NCBI RefSeq assembly: GCF_003700275.1
Contig: NZ_RBRE01000028.1
Span: 62,001 to 126,000 of the forward strand
Source of the DNA: Pseudomonas cichorii
Lineage (GTDB): Bacteria > Pseudomonadota > Gammaproteobacteria > Pseudomonadales > Pseudomonadaceae
Length of the DNA: 64,000 nucleotides
Reading direction: 5' to 3'
The notes under the pieces were generated by a model. It saw only the letters and a program-made list of their open reading frames with translations. It ran no database searches and was not told the DNA's origin. Each line of letters opens with the position of its first letter. The first letter of the stretch is position 1. Positions 36,354 through 45,442 of the stretch are shown piece by piece. Position numbers and translations under genes: made by a program.

Positions 36354-37358
36354 TCAAGCAAGTCTTTCCAAGTAGCGAGGCACTTCAGGCTCCGGAAGTA
36401 CGGATAGCACCTTCAGGCGCTGCAAGGTTCGCTCGCGGGCTTTGGATATGTGGTCTCGAAGGCAGGAGCAGGCTGAGTCAACTGTTCCGTAAAGCAGTGC
36501 CTCAAAAACTAGCCTGTGCTCTACCAGCATGGCCTCATCGTTGCTTGTGTTCAGAGACTCGTGCAGAACACGTCCGACATTCAACGGAATCTGACACTGG
36601 CGAATGACTGCAGCCATTCGAGCGTTACTCAACCCTGCTAGGCAAGTGACGTGCAGATCCTGTTCGAGCTGTTCTATGTCTACTCGTTGGACACCTCGCC
36701 CAGCTTCTTGCGCCCTGATTATTCGCCCCAACATATTTTCAAGGTCGCCGCGTGGGACATGCTCTACACCTTGGCGAAGTGCATCAGGCTCAAGAAGCAT
36801 GCGCAGCTCATAGTCCTGTTTGACTGCCTCTGCAGTTAACGGCCCTGCCAACCATTGAGAGTAAGGCTCCTTTTCTACCAAGCCTTTATCCCTGAGACGC
36901 ATCAGAGCTTCCCTGACCACGTTTCTGCTGACGTTCAATTCTTCAGATGCGCTTTGCTCATCTATTCGGTAGTGCCCAAAGACCATAAAGCGAATAACCG
37001 TTTCCGCCAAGTGATCGTAAATGCGCTCACCTAGAGGTCGATAATCGATCAAATCTTCCTGAGGTTCTAGTCCGAGCAACTCACGTGTCAGCGGGACGCG
37101 TATTGGGGCTTTGCTCCGACCATCAGGATCAATGAGAAATCCACGGCCTTCAAAGCGACGGATCAAGCCCTCCTCATGCAAGAGATTGAGTGCCTGGCGC
37201 ACCGGTACGCGGCTAGTACCGAAGAGTTCGGCTAGAGGTGCTTCTACCAATACAAGTCCAGCAGTCGCTTGCCCGCTAAGAATCGCTTCACGCAGCGCGT
37301 TGCGGATGGTTTCGTAGCGTGAGGCCGGTCGATCTTCGGTCGGTAGTGCTGCAGGCAT
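36354..37358 (-). CDS. GntR-family regulator with two winged-HTH domains and an FCD domain
   Basis: A 334-aa protein. Residues about 15-75 form one GntR HTH (YETIRNALREAILSGQ, FGTSRVPVRQALNLLHEEGL, IRRFEGRGFLI). Residues about 105-165 form a second (LGERIYDHLAETVIRF, LNVSRNVVREALMRLRDKGL). An FCD effector domain completes it (YELRMLLEPDALRQG and later SNDEAMLVEHRLVFEAL). Ordinary FadR/FCD regulators are about 230 aa with one HTH. It is divergent from the amidase gene and probably represses the imide cassette through the dyad at 37622. Confidence 0.87.
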   Translation of the reverse strand: MPAALPTEDRPASRYETIRNALREAILSGQATAGLVLVEAPLAELFGTSRVPVRQALNLLHEEGLIRRFEGRGFLIDPDGRSKAPIRVPLTRELLGLEPQEDLIDYRPLGERIYDHLAETVIRFMVFGHYRIDEQSASEELNVSRNVVREALMRLRDKGLVEKEPYSQWLAGPLTAEAVKQDYELRMLLEPDALRQGVEHVPRGDLENMLGRIIRAQEAGRGVQRVDIEQLEQDLHVTCLAGLSNARMAAVIRQCQIPLNVGRVLHESLNTSNDEAMLVEHRLVFEALLYGTVDSACSCLRDHISKARERTLQRLKVLSVLPEPEVPRYLERLA

Positions 37359-37621
37359 CAAGACTGTTCTCAAGAAACGGGGGGTGGGTGAGTTTCTCAC
37401 ACGATAAGCGAGATGTGATCGCGATCGGTAACACCTCATTGATCAGTTTTAGGGCGAGCGTGTTACCAAAAACCCCAAAATGGATCATTTTATTAAAAAT
37501 ACAATTTTCAAGCCATGGCCTGACAGGATGCTGTGTCCCTCTACCAACCTCCCGGCGCTGAGCCATCTGCCGCATTATGTGTTGAGCAAATACGCGACTT
37601 GGCACGGTCGATGCTTTTGGT

Positions 37622-37648
37622 AATGTATGTATTAATAAAATATACATT
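37622..37648. promoter_or_regulatory. Promoter/operator before the amidase gene
   Basis: AATGTAT, 13 nt, ATACATT forms a dyad in a very AT-rich stretch containing TTAATAAAAT, 14 bp upstream of the amidase ATG. The symmetry and composition fit an FCD-type GntR operator overlapping a promoter. The ribosome site AGAGG follows at 37651. Confidence 0.5.
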
Positions 37649-37661
37649 TTAGAGGTCTACC

Positions 37662-39020
37662 ATGCTTGCCGATGCCTTTTCCTTGGCTCAGAAATTTGCC
37701 GACGGAACGTCCGACCCTGTCACGGCCCTTAAAGATGCGTTGAAACTCAGCGCAGACGCGCCTGCTGCATTCATCACATTTTGTGAGGATCGAGCGCAGC
37801 GTGAAGCTGCAGCTGCACAGGCACGCTGGAAAGCCGGGCAGCCCTTGTCTCGATTCGACGGCGTCCCGGTAGCTTGGAAAGATCTATACGACCTGGCCGG
37901 ATATGTGACTACCGCAGGCGCGAAAGTACTTTTACATACCCCCCCTGCTTCACACGACTGCGCGCTGGCTGTGGCACTTAGCCGCGCAGGTCTTGTGAGC
38001 ATAGGGAAAACCAACCTGAGCGAATTGGCATACTCAGGCCTGGGACTCAATCCCCACTTTGGCACGCCGGTCAATGCCGCGTCGAAAGATGAAGTGCGCG
38101 TACCTGGTGGATCCTCATCAGGATCTGCTATCGCTGTGGCGCGAGGCATCGTACCTATCGCCATGAGCACCGATACAGCGGGATCAATACGAGTGCCGGC
38201 AGCTTTCAATGGCTTGGTTGGCTATCGAAGCAGCTCGCGCCGTTACTCGTTTGCTGGGGTCATGCCCCTTGCACGCACGCTTGACTCATTGGGGCCTATC
38301 ACTCACAGCGTTCGCGACGCTATTGCGGTCGATAACCTTTTGCTGGGCGATCGACGAGGGCTGTCCTTCGAGACTACAGGCCTTCCAGTAGCAGGGCTTA
38401 GGCTCCGTGTGGACATCAAGGTGCTCAATGACACACGTATTCAGCCAGCAGTGAGATCTAACCTTCTTACCGCAGTTGAGAAGCTGGCTCTGGCAGGAGC
38501 AGTAATCGAAGAAACGCCGGTTCTCGCGTTCCATCAAGCGCTGGAACTCATAGAGCAGGTGGGGTGGCTTGGAAGTGCTGAGGCCTTCGCACTCCATCAA
38601 GAGCTCCTAGATAGCCCAGCGGCAGAGCAACTTGATCCAAGGGTTCGAAAGAGGCTTGAGACCGCCCGAACATTTCCTGCCAGCAAGCAGGTGCGCTTGT
38701 ACCAGGCCGCTGAGGCGCTGAAAAAGCAAATTACGAGCGAATTGGACGGCGCCTTCTTGATCACTCCTACCGTCGCGCATGTTGCCCCCCTACTTACGCC
38801 TCTTGAAGAAGATGCCAGCATCTTTGCTGCCACCAACCTGGCGACGCTACGGCTAACGATGCCGGGAAGCATGTTGGACATGCCTGGCGTTGCGCTGCCC
38901 AGCGGGATCGGTGATGCCGGGATGCCTACCAGCCTGCTTCTTTCGAGCTTCAGCGGAAATGACGAAGAGCTGCTCCGAGCCGCTTTAACCGTCGAGTCAT
39001 ACATTCGAGTCACTGAATAA
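37662..39020 (+). CDS. Amidase-signature enzyme, candidate half-amidase
   Basis: A 452-aa amidase-signature family protein. The Ser-cisSer-Lys catalytic set is visible: Lys in PVAWKDLYD (residues about 70-75), the Gly/Ser-rich core VPGGSSSGSAIAVA, and the nucleophile loop STDTAGSIRVPAAFNGLVGY. The typical length for the family is 450-500 aa. It is first in a rightward operon with a cyclic-imide-hydrolase-like gene 62 bp downstream. In known cyclic-imide degradation the half-amide product of imidase is hydrolysed to a dicarboxylic acid and ammonia by a half-amidase, so that role is proposed here. Confidence 0.87.
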   Translation: MLADAFSLAQKFADGTSDPVTALKDALKLSADAPAAFITFCEDRAQREAAAAQARWKAGQPLSRFDGVPVAWKDLYDLAGYVTTAGAKVLLHTPPASHDCALAVALSRAGLVSIGKTNLSELAYSGLGLNPHFGTPVNAASKDEVRVPGGSSSGSAIAVARGIVPIAMSTDTAGSIRVPAAFNGLVGYRSSSRRYSFAGVMPLARTLDSLGPITHSVRDAIAVDNLLLGDRRGLSFETTGLPVAGLRLRVDIKVLNDTRIQPAVRSNLLTAVEKLALAGAVIEETPVLAFHQALELIEQVGWLGSAEAFALHQELLDSPAAEQLDPRVRKRLETARTFPASKQVRLYQAAEALKKQITSELDGAFLITPTVAHVAPLLTPLEEDASIFAATNLATLRLTMPGSMLDMPGVALPSGIGDAGMPTSLLLSSFSGNDEELLRAALTVESYIRVTE

Positions 39021-39082
39021 ATACGCATGGGATGCGGGGCTCTTACACCTGCATTCAATTGAATAACAAAGAGGTATGAATC

Positions 39083-39964
39083 ATGGCGAAGGAAATATTT
39101 GTATCAATCGGCGTTGACGTAGATGCGGTCGCAGGGTGGCTGGGCTCGTATGGTGGCGAGGACTCCCCTGACGATATTTCCCGTGGTCTTTTCGCTGGTG
39201 AAGTGGGTTCACCAAGGCTTTTAAAACTGTTCGAAAAGTACGACCTGCGTACTACTTGGTTCATTCCAGGACATTCCGTAGAAACCTTTCCCAAGCAGAT
39301 GAGGGCGGTTGTTCAGGCCGGTCACGAAATCGGGGTGCACGGATATAGCCATGAGAACCCTATTGCGATGACTCCAGAACAAGAAGAAATAGTTCTGGAT
39401 AAATCGATTGAAATTATCACCAAGCTGGCTGGCAAGCGACCCACTGGCTACGTGGCGCCATGGTGGGAATTCAGCAACGTTACAAACGAACTTCTTCTGA
39501 AGAAAGGTATCAAGTACGACCACAGTTTGATGCACAACGATTTTCACCCTTACTACGTTCGTGTGAAGGACAGCTGGAACAAGATTGACTATAGCCAACA
39601 CCCAGATACCTGGATGAAGCCGCTGGTGCGCGGTGAAGAGACCGATTTGGTTGAAATTCCGGCCAACTGGTACCTCGACGATCTACCTCCGATGATGTTC
39701 ATCAAGAAGTCGCCTAATAGCCACGGCTTCGTAAATCCACGCCATTTAGAAGAGATGTGGCGTGATCAGTTTGACTGGGTATACCGCGAACACGACTACG
39801 CGGTGTTTCCAATCACCATTCACCCGGACGTTTCGGGTCGCCCTCAAGTGTTGCTGATGCTCGAGCGACTCATTGAGCACATGAAAAGTCATGAAGGCGT
39901 GAAGTTCGTCACGATGGACGAAATAGCCGATGACTTTATTCGTCGTCAGCCTCGAAACGGCTGA
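39083..39964 (+). CDS. Cyclic imide hydrolase (imidase), polysaccharide-deacetylase fold
   Basis: A 293-aa NodB/CE4-fold protein: [12 protein letters not shown] (metal Asp region), [28 protein letters not shown] (metal His pair), [10 protein letters not shown], and [11 protein letters not shown]. Length and overall sequence match, from memory, the 293-aa Zn-dependent imidase described from Pseudomonas putida (CIH293), which opens succinimide- and glutarimide-type rings. It is not allantoinase PuuE, which has a different N-terminus. Position between an amidase and a transporter supports an imide pathway. Confidence 0.82.
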   Translation: MAKEIFVSIGVDVDAVAGWLGSYGGEDSPDDISRGLFAGEVGSPRLLKLFEKYDLRTTWFIPGHSVETFPKQMRAVVQAGHEIGVHGYSHENPIAMTPEQEEIVLDKSIEIITKLAGKRPTGYVAPWWEFSNVTNELLLKKGIKYDHSLMHNDFHPYYVRVKDSWNKIDYSQHPDTWMKPLVRGEETDLVEIPANWYLDDLPPMMFIKKSPNSHGFVNPRHLEEMWRDQFDWVYREHDYAVFPITIHPDVSGRPQVLLMLERLIEHMKSHEGVKFVTMDEIADDFIRRQPRNG

Positions 39965-40024
39965 GTGTTTTGCTGCGGGTAACTCCTCCATCACGAGTTC
40001 TACAAAAACAAGAGAAATGCCAAT

Positions 40025-41383
40025 ATGACCACTACACAGACAATATCAACGACGCAAGTAAATGAGTCCGGTGCTTGGAAGCCCGTACAGCTTGAATCCA
40101 AGGATGTTACTTACGCCACATGGATCGCATTCTTCGCGTGGGTATTTGCTGTCTATGACTTCATCTTGTTTGGCACGCTGCTGCCAGTCATGGGTGGTCA
40201 TTTCACATGGAGTGAGGCTGAGCAGGCGCAAATCGCCACTTATGTAGCTGTAGGCGGTGCAGTCATCGCTTTTATCGTTGGCCCGCTGGTAGACCGAATC
40301 GGACGCCGCGGGGGAATCATCTTGACCATTGGCGGCACCGCAATTTGCTCGGCGCTGACTGCGGTCTGTGCGGGTATGGGCAAAGCGCCGCTGATTGCAG
40401 TTCGTTCAGTTGCCGGTCTGGGCTACGCCGAGGAAGGGGTCAACGCGACGTACCTTACCGAGGTTTATGCCGCGTCTACTGATCCGAAGATAATCAAGCG
40501 CCGGGGTTTTGTGTACAGCCTGGTGCAGAGTGGCTGGCCGGTTGGTGCACTCATTGCTGCGGGCCTGACCGCTCTGCTGCTTCCGCATATTGGTTGGCAA
40601 GGTTGCTTCATCTTTGCAGCAATACCCGCACTCGTGGTAGCGATCCTCGCTCGCAAGCTGAAAGAAAGCCCACAGTTCCAGGTTCATCAGCGCATTCACC
40701 AACTGCGTAAAGCTGGAGATGAATCTGGGGCGCGCAGCTTGGCTCTGGAATACCATGTCGATTATGACGAGCACTCCAAAGCCGGAGTTGCGGCAGCCTT
40801 CCGGGGTGCAGCACTCCGTCCAACGCTGGTGTTGAGCCTGGCGATTCTTCTCAACTGGTCTGCCATTCAAGTCTTCAGCGTTTTGGGGACATCAGTAATC
40901 GTGAGCGTCCACCAGCTTTCGTTCCAGAATTCATTGTGGATCCTGGTTCTGTCCAACCTAGTTGGTTTCATCGGCTATCTGTTTCACGGTTGGCTGGGTG
41001 ACCGATTTGGTCGCCGAAACACTGTTGCATTTGGGTGGATGTGTGGAGGGCTGGCGTTTTACGCCATGCTCCAGGCACCTAGTGAGCTGACGACCGTTGT
41101 TGCGTTGTACAGCCTGGGACTGTTCTTCCTCACTGGCCCCTATTCAGCAATGTTGTTCTTTATGGGCGAAAGCTTCCCCACCAGCATCCGCGCAACAGGC
41201 GGAGCAATTGTTCATGCCATGGGCCCAATTGGCGCCATCGTCGCCGGCCTAGGGATTACCAGCGTGTTAACGACAGGTGGTCAGTGGCATAGCGCAGCGC
41301 TTTGGTTCGGCGCGCTGCCCTGTTTCTTGTCCGGCTTAGTGATGCTGGCAGCCCGACACGTAGAACCTCATTCCGTAAAATAA
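40025..41383 (+). CDS. MFS transporter of the imide cassette
   Basis: A 452-aa, 12-helix MFS protein. GPLVDRIGRRGGII (loop 2-3 motif), GWLGDRFGRRNTVAFG (loop 8-9) and FFMGESFPTSIRATGGAI near the C-terminus are typical of the sugar/aromatic acid and carboxylate:H+ symporter groups. It probably imports the cyclic imide or half-amide or moves the dicarboxylate product. It is in the same orientation and evenly spaced with imidase (60 bp) and SDR (15 bp). Confidence 0.86.
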   Translation: MTTTQTISTTQVNESGAWKPVQLESKDVTYATWIAFFAWVFAVYDFILFGTLLPVMGGHFTWSEAEQAQIATYVAVGGAVIAFIVGPLVDRIGRRGGIILTIGGTAICSALTAVCAGMGKAPLIAVRSVAGLGYAEEGVNATYLTEVYAASTDPKIIKRRGFVYSLVQSGWPVGALIAAGLTALLLPHIGWQGCFIFAAIPALVVAILARKLKESPQFQVHQRIHQLRKAGDESGARSLALEYHVDYDEHSKAGVAAAFRGAALRPTLVLSLAILLNWSAIQVFSVLGTSVIVSVHQLSFQNSLWILVLSNLVGFIGYLFHGWLGDRFGRRNTVAFGWMCGGLAFYAMLQAPSELTTVVALYSLGLFFLTGPYSAMLFFMGESFPTSIRATGGAIVHAMGPIGAIVAGLGITSVLTTGGQWHSAALWFGALPCFLSGLVMLAARHVEPHSVK

Positions 41384-41398
41384 GAAGGAGCTGGAATC

Positions 41399-42160
41399 AT
41401 GTCTAAACCTGTAGCTTTGATCACGGGAGCCGCCAGCGGCATTGGCGAAGCCGTTGCCCTTGCGTATGCGAAGAAGGGCGTACGTGTGGTAGGTGGATAC
41501 TTAGCAAGTGCTCCTCATGATCCACTTCATACTCAGCGACTCGTCGAAGAGGCAGGCAGTGAGTGCTTGATGATCCCTATGGATGTCACTGACAGCGCCT
41601 CACTGGACGCCATCGCCGCCGCCGCTGTGGAGCGCTTCGGGCGACTCGACTATGCCGTGGCAAACGCGGGTCTCCTGCGTAAAGCGTCACTACTAGAGAT
41701 GTCGGATGAACAATGGAATGAGATGCTCGATGTCGACCTCACAGGCGTGATGCGTACCTTCCGTAGCGCGAGCCGCTATATCGGTGAAGGCGGTGCATTG
41801 GTCGCAATCTCGTCAATTGCCGGTGGTGTATATGGGTGGCAAGACCACTCGCATTACGCAGCTGCGAAGGCGGGTGTACCTGGGCTTTGTCGCTCGCTGG
41901 CAGTAGAACTTGCCGCCAAGGGGATTCGTTGCAACGCGGTCATTCCTGGTTTGATTGAAACCCCTCAGTCGCTTGATGCGAAAAACTCTCTGGGAGCAGA
42001 TGGGCTGGCGAAAGCAGGTAAAAGCATTCCACTGGGCCGGGTAGGCCGTGCAAGCGAAGTTGCGGATTTAGTGTGCTATTTGACAGGCCCTGACTCCAGC
42101 TACATCACCGGGCAAAGCATCATCATCGACGGTGGTCTGACTGTGCGTTGGCCTGAATAA
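41399..42160 (+). CDS. Short-chain dehydrogenase/reductase, copy 1
   Basis: A 253-aa classical SDR. Cofactor motif [19 protein letters not shown] motif in [10 protein letters not shown], catalytic Ser in AISSIAGG, and YxxxK in HYAAAKAG, ending with [16 protein letters not shown]. Ribosome site AAGGAG directly before the ATG. It follows the MFS gene by 15 bp. It probably oxidises or reduces a hydroxyl/keto group on the substrate side chain; the substrate is unknown. Confidence 0.9.
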   Translation: MSKPVALITGAASGIGEAVALAYAKKGVRVVGGYLASAPHDPLHTQRLVEEAGSECLMIPMDVTDSASLDAIAAAAVERFGRLDYAVANAGLLRKASLLEMSDEQWNEMLDVDLTGVMRTFRSASRYIGEGGALVAISSIAGGVYGWQDHSHYAAAKAGVPGLCRSLAVELAAKGIRCNAVIPGLIETPQSLDAKNSLGADGLAKAGKSIPLGRVGRASEVADLVCYLTGPDSSYITGQSIIIDGGLTVRWPE

Positions 42161-42208
42161 AATTAAATGTGCCGCATGTCCTGGGGTGCGGCATTGAGGA
42201 CAACAAAA

Positions 42209-42958
42209 ATGAAGCCATTGCAAAACCGCCGAGCTGTTATCACAGGTGCTGGAAGTGGTATCGGCGCCGCCATTGCTTATGCGTATGCAGACGCCGGCGC
42301 GAAGCTCGTGTTATGTGACCGCGATGCAGAGCGCCTGTCTCTTGTGTCGAACAAGTGCCGCGATCAAGGCGCTTTGGTGATCGAATGCATCGCCGATGTG
42401 GGCAGCAGAGAGGGAGCTCAAGCAGGTGTCGATGCTTGCGTAAACGCGCTTGGTGGCATCGATATCCTAGTAAACAATGCAGGCATGCTGACGCAGGCTC
42501 CTTGCGTGGACATCACCCAGGAAATGTGGGACGACATGCTCCGCGTTGATCTGACCAGTGTTTTTGTTGCCAGCCAGCGCGCGTTGCCACACATGGTGGA
42601 TCAGAAGTGGGGGCGCATCATCAACGTCTCGTCACAGCTGGGTATCAAGGGAGGCGCTCAGCTCACTCACTATGCCGCCGCTAAAGCCGGCGTCATCGGG
42701 TTCACAAAGTCCCTTGCGCTGGAGGTAAGCAAAGATAATGTTCTGGTCAACTCAGTCGCCCCTGGGCCCATTGAAACGCCACTTGTAGAAGGTATCAGCC
42801 AAGAGTGGAAAGCAGCGAAAGCCAAAGAGCTTCCCCTCGGTAGATTTGGCAGAGCTGAAGAGGTAGCGCCCATCGTGGTATTACTAGCCTCAGAGCCCGG
42901 TGGTAACCTGTTTGTAGGTCAGACCCTTAATCCCAATTCAGGCGACGTAATGCCTTGA
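42209..42958 (+). CDS. Short-chain dehydrogenase/reductase, copy 2
   Basis: A 249-aa classical SDR from MKPLQNRRAV (GAGGA upstream; an in-frame ATG at 42167 is less likely). Cofactor loop TGAGSGIGAAIAYAYA with Asp in VLCDRD suggesting NAD preference, NNAG motif, Ser in NVSSQLGIKGG, and [12 protein letters not shown]. Probably acts together with the preceding SDR on the same substrate class. The two are clearly distinct in sequence, not a recent duplication. Confidence 0.9.
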   Translation: MKPLQNRRAVITGAGSGIGAAIAYAYADAGAKLVLCDRDAERLSLVSNKCRDQGALVIECIADVGSREGAQAGVDACVNALGGIDILVNNAGMLTQAPCVDITQEMWDDMLRVDLTSVFVASQRALPHMVDQKWGRIINVSSQLGIKGGAQLTHYAAAKAGVIGFTKSLALEVSKDNVLVNSVAPGPIETPLVEGISQEWKAAKAKELPLGRFGRAEEVAPIVVLLASEPGGNLFVGQTLNPNSGDVMP

Positions 42959-42966
42959 GGTGAAAC

Positions 42967-43266
42967 ATGTGTGGACTTTGTGGCCTGATAGGAGAGGATG
43001 CTCACTGGAGCGATCCATTAGAGAAAAGCATCCCCGGCCGACGTGAACGTTTGCGTAGAATAGCTTCGATCAATCGGGTGATTGCTCCGCTCAGGCTCAA
43101 GGTCAGCGATTTTCAAGGCTCCTCTTATCTCATCCAAGGGGCTACAGGGAAACAGGGATTAGCTTCAGGACTTGATCAGCTTTGGCAGGTGGCTGAAGAG
43201 CTCGTGAGCCATAAGCTCGATCCTCTGGACCCTAGGATTCTAGATCATCTTGAGGAAATGCTATGA
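42967..43266 (+). CDS. Small MCGLCG protein linked to a COG0523 GTPase
   Basis: A 99-aa protein. The extreme N-terminus MCGLCGLIGEDAHW places two cysteines in CxxC spacing right after Met, so processing could expose Cys1, as in Ntn-hydrolases, or the pair could bind metal. The rest is basic and helical (ERLRRIASINRVIAPLRLKV) with an aspartate/leucine-rich end. It is not an asparagine synthetase, which shares only the MCG start. Its stop overlaps the CobW-type GTPase start by 4 bp, so the two are translationally coupled. I recall similar small proteins beside COG0523 genes but no assigned function. Confidence 0.75.
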   Translation: MCGLCGLIGEDAHWSDPLEKSIPGRRERLRRIASINRVIAPLRLKVSDFQGSSYLIQGATGKQGLASGLDQLWQVAEELVSHKLDPLDPRILDHLEEML

Positions 43267-44252
43267 GCTTGCAGATCAATGTCTTGACCGGTTTTCTGGG
43301 GAGTGGCAAGACCACCCTCCTACAACGGGTTCTGGCAAATGAAGACATGGGGCAGACGGCCCTACTGATCAACGAATTCGGTGAAGTAGGTATCGATAAT
43401 CTGCTTGTACAGGAAATTGCCCCCAACACCATATTGCTGCCAAGTGGATGTGTCTGCTGCTCGGTGCGCGGGGACTTGAAACAGGCTCTCATTGATCTGC
43501 ATGGAAAGCGTAATCGTGGCGAAATTCCGGCGTTCCGTCGAGTGCTCCTGGAAACCACCGGCTTGGCGGATCCGGCCCCGATCCTGTCTACCTTGCAGCG
43601 TGATCCACAGCTTCGGGGTCGTTACCATCTTGGCCTGCTCGTAACAGTCGTTGACGCTCAGCATGCTTCGCTACAAGAGCGCCTTCATCCTGAATGGATC
43701 GGGCAGGTCACCGCAGCCGATCGCCTTCTAGTGAGTAAGGCGGATCTTGTTACTCCTGAGTCACTTGACAAAGTATTTGCCCATTTGAAAACGCTCAACC
43801 CAACAGCGTCAGTGGCGCTCACCAGCTCTGTGCTGGAGGGTGATGAGCAGCTTTTGGGGGAAGGACTAAGGAGCATGGTGCCGGATGAAGAAGTCGCTGG
43901 GTGGCAGCTCTTTGCCCCCACGAAACAACCTCAACACGGTAATGCGCAAGTGTGCGCGCTTGAGTACGAAAAACCGCTCGACTGGTTGGCCTTCGGGATT
44001 TGGCTATCGATGCTGCTAAGATGCCATGGCGAGCGCATTCTCCGAGTCAAAGGGATTTTGAATGTGATCGATACAGAGCAACCAATAGTCATTCATGGCG
44101 TCCAGCACTGCCTTCACCCACCGGTACACCTCACCAGTTGGCCAAATGGACAGCGACGTTCACGATTGGTGATCATTGTGCGTGACCTTGATATTCGGAT
44201 ATTACGCAGATCTTTTGACACGTTCTTGCACAGTCTGGGGCGTGCAGCATGA
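43263..44252 (+). CDS. COG0523 (CobW/ZNG1-type) metallochaperone GTPase
   Basis: A 329-aa G3E-family GTPase. Walker A GFLGSGKTTLLQ, the metal site GCVCCSVRGDL (CxCC), Walker B-type ETTGLADP and SKADLV (NKxD equivalent) are all present. The C-terminal CobW_C domain includes RVKGILNV and GVQHCLHPP. These proteins deliver Zn or other metals to client enzymes. In this operon the Zn-dependent imidase is the obvious client. Translationally coupled with both neighbours (4-bp overlaps). Confidence 0.9.
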   Translation: MSLQINVLTGFLGSGKTTLLQRVLANEDMGQTALLINEFGEVGIDNLLVQEIAPNTILLPSGCVCCSVRGDLKQALIDLHGKRNRGEIPAFRRVLLETTGLADPAPILSTLQRDPQLRGRYHLGLLVTVVDAQHASLQERLHPEWIGQVTAADRLLVSKADLVTPESLDKVFAHLKTLNPTASVALTSSVLEGDEQLLGEGLRSMVPDEEVAGWQLFAPTKQPQHGNAQVCALEYEKPLDWLAFGIWLSMLLRCHGERILRVKGILNVIDTEQPIVIHGVQHCLHPPVHLTSWPNGQRRSRLVIIVRDLDIRILRRSFDTFLHSLGRAA

Positions 44253-45442
44253 GTGGCCCGGTAACATTGCGCGTGCTCGGGACTTCGGTAACGCTGCTTG
44301 AGTCAATTCGATTGCGAGCCGAGCAGGAACTAGGCATTCGGATCGAATACCAGGTTCACGACGTGCAGACAGTGCAGCGCATTGCCCTAATGAATCCTGA
44401 AAGCTATGACCTTTATGATCAGTGGTTTCATAGCATGGATTTCGTGTGGCCTGCTGGCGCGATTCAGCCCATCGATGTACGCCGTATTGCGCTTTGGGAT
44501 GAAATAAATGATCTGCCCAAGCGAGGCAGACTCCATCCTGACCATCCACTGTCTGGAGGTAGCCTGCCTTGTGACCGACTCTACGTTCAGCACGATGGTA
44601 GCTTGGCCAACCGTCCAACTCATCTGATCAGTATGTTGCCCTTAACGCATAACGCAGACAGTTTTGCTTACCGGCCAGACCTGCTGCCACCTGGTTTTTC
44701 GGCGGAAAATGAAAGCTGGTCATGGCTTGTAGATCCTCATTGGTGTGGTCATGTTGCGTTGCAAAGTGACGCTGCCATCGGCGCGCTCGATGCAGCCCTA
44801 GCAGTTCAAGCCAAGGGGCTCGCTTGTTTCGATGTCATTGGAAATTTGAGGTTGGATGAGATCGATGATCTGGCCAATGTCCTCGTTAAACTCCAGCGAC
44901 AAGGGCACTTTGCTGCGTTTTGGTCTGATGATCGTGAGGCAGGCAAACTCATGCTGGGCCCTGATGTATACATTGAGAGCGTCTGGTCGCCGGCACTCAT
45001 GCAGCTTCATCGTGAAGGGATTCAGTATCGGCAAGCAGTCCCCAAAGAAGGGTATAGGGGCTGGTTCGGAGGACTATCCCTGTCACGAGCTGTGGACGGA
45101 GCCGTCAAAGACGCAGCCTACGCTTATCTCAACTGGTGGCTGGCAGGCTGGCCCGGAGCGATGATGGCGCGCCAGGGTTTTTACATTTCCAACCCACTCC
45201 GTGCCCGTGATCATCTATCAGTTGCGGAATGGAATTATTGGTACGAGGGTCAACCCGCCTCGGAACGACTTCTAGGCAGTGATGGGGAGCCACTCATCGA
45301 ACCCGGCGAAATTAGGGAAGGAGGTTCATATGCTGAGCGAGTAAGTCACATCAGCGTCTGGAACTCTGTGATGGATGAGCACAATTACCTTGTGCGCAAA
45401 TGGGCCGCTTTTCTGAAAGCAGGCCGGTCTCAAGGTGCATGA
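44249..45442 (+). CDS. PotD-like solute-binding protein without signal peptide
   Basis: A 397-aa type II periplasmic-binding-fold protein: TLRVLGTSVTLLESIRLRAE at the start, later SFAYRPDLLPPGF, LVDPHWCGHVALQSDAAIGA, and AYLNWWLAGWPGAMMARQGF, which matches the PotD/PotF end region. No signal peptide or lipobox is present and no ABC permease or ATPase gene is nearby. It overlaps the GTPase gene by 4 bp. It may therefore act in the cytoplasm as a ligand sensor or substrate carrier, or a transporter elsewhere in the genome may use an unusual export route. Confidence 0.8.
   Translation: MSGPVTLRVLGTSVTLLESIRLRAEQELGIRIEYQVHDVQTVQRIALMNPESYDLYDQWFHSMDFVWPAGAIQPIDVRRIALWDEINDLPKRGRLHPDHPLSGGSLPCDRLYVQHDGSLANRPTHLISMLPLTHNADSFAYRPDLLPPGFSAENESWSWLVDPHWCGHVALQSDAAIGALDAALAVQAKGLACFDVIGNLRLDEIDDLANVLVKLQRQGHFAAFWSDDREAGKLMLGPDVYIESVWSPALMQLHREGIQYRQAVPKEGYRGWFGGLSLSRAVDGAVKDAAYAYLNWWLAGWPGAMMARQGFYISNPLRARDHLSVAEWNYWYEGQPASERLLGSDGEPLIEPGEIREGGSYAERVSHISVWNSVMDEHNYLVRKWAAFLKAGRSQGA

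Noticed and set aside
39083..39964. Allantoinase PuuE or peptidoglycan deacetylase
   Set aside because: It shares the fold, but the overall sequence, the 293-aa length and the amidase neighbour fit cyclic imide hydrolase better.
42967..43266. Asparagine synthetase/Ntn amidotransferase fragment
   Set aside because: Only the MCGLCG start resembles that family; the protein is short, intact and coupled to the next gene.
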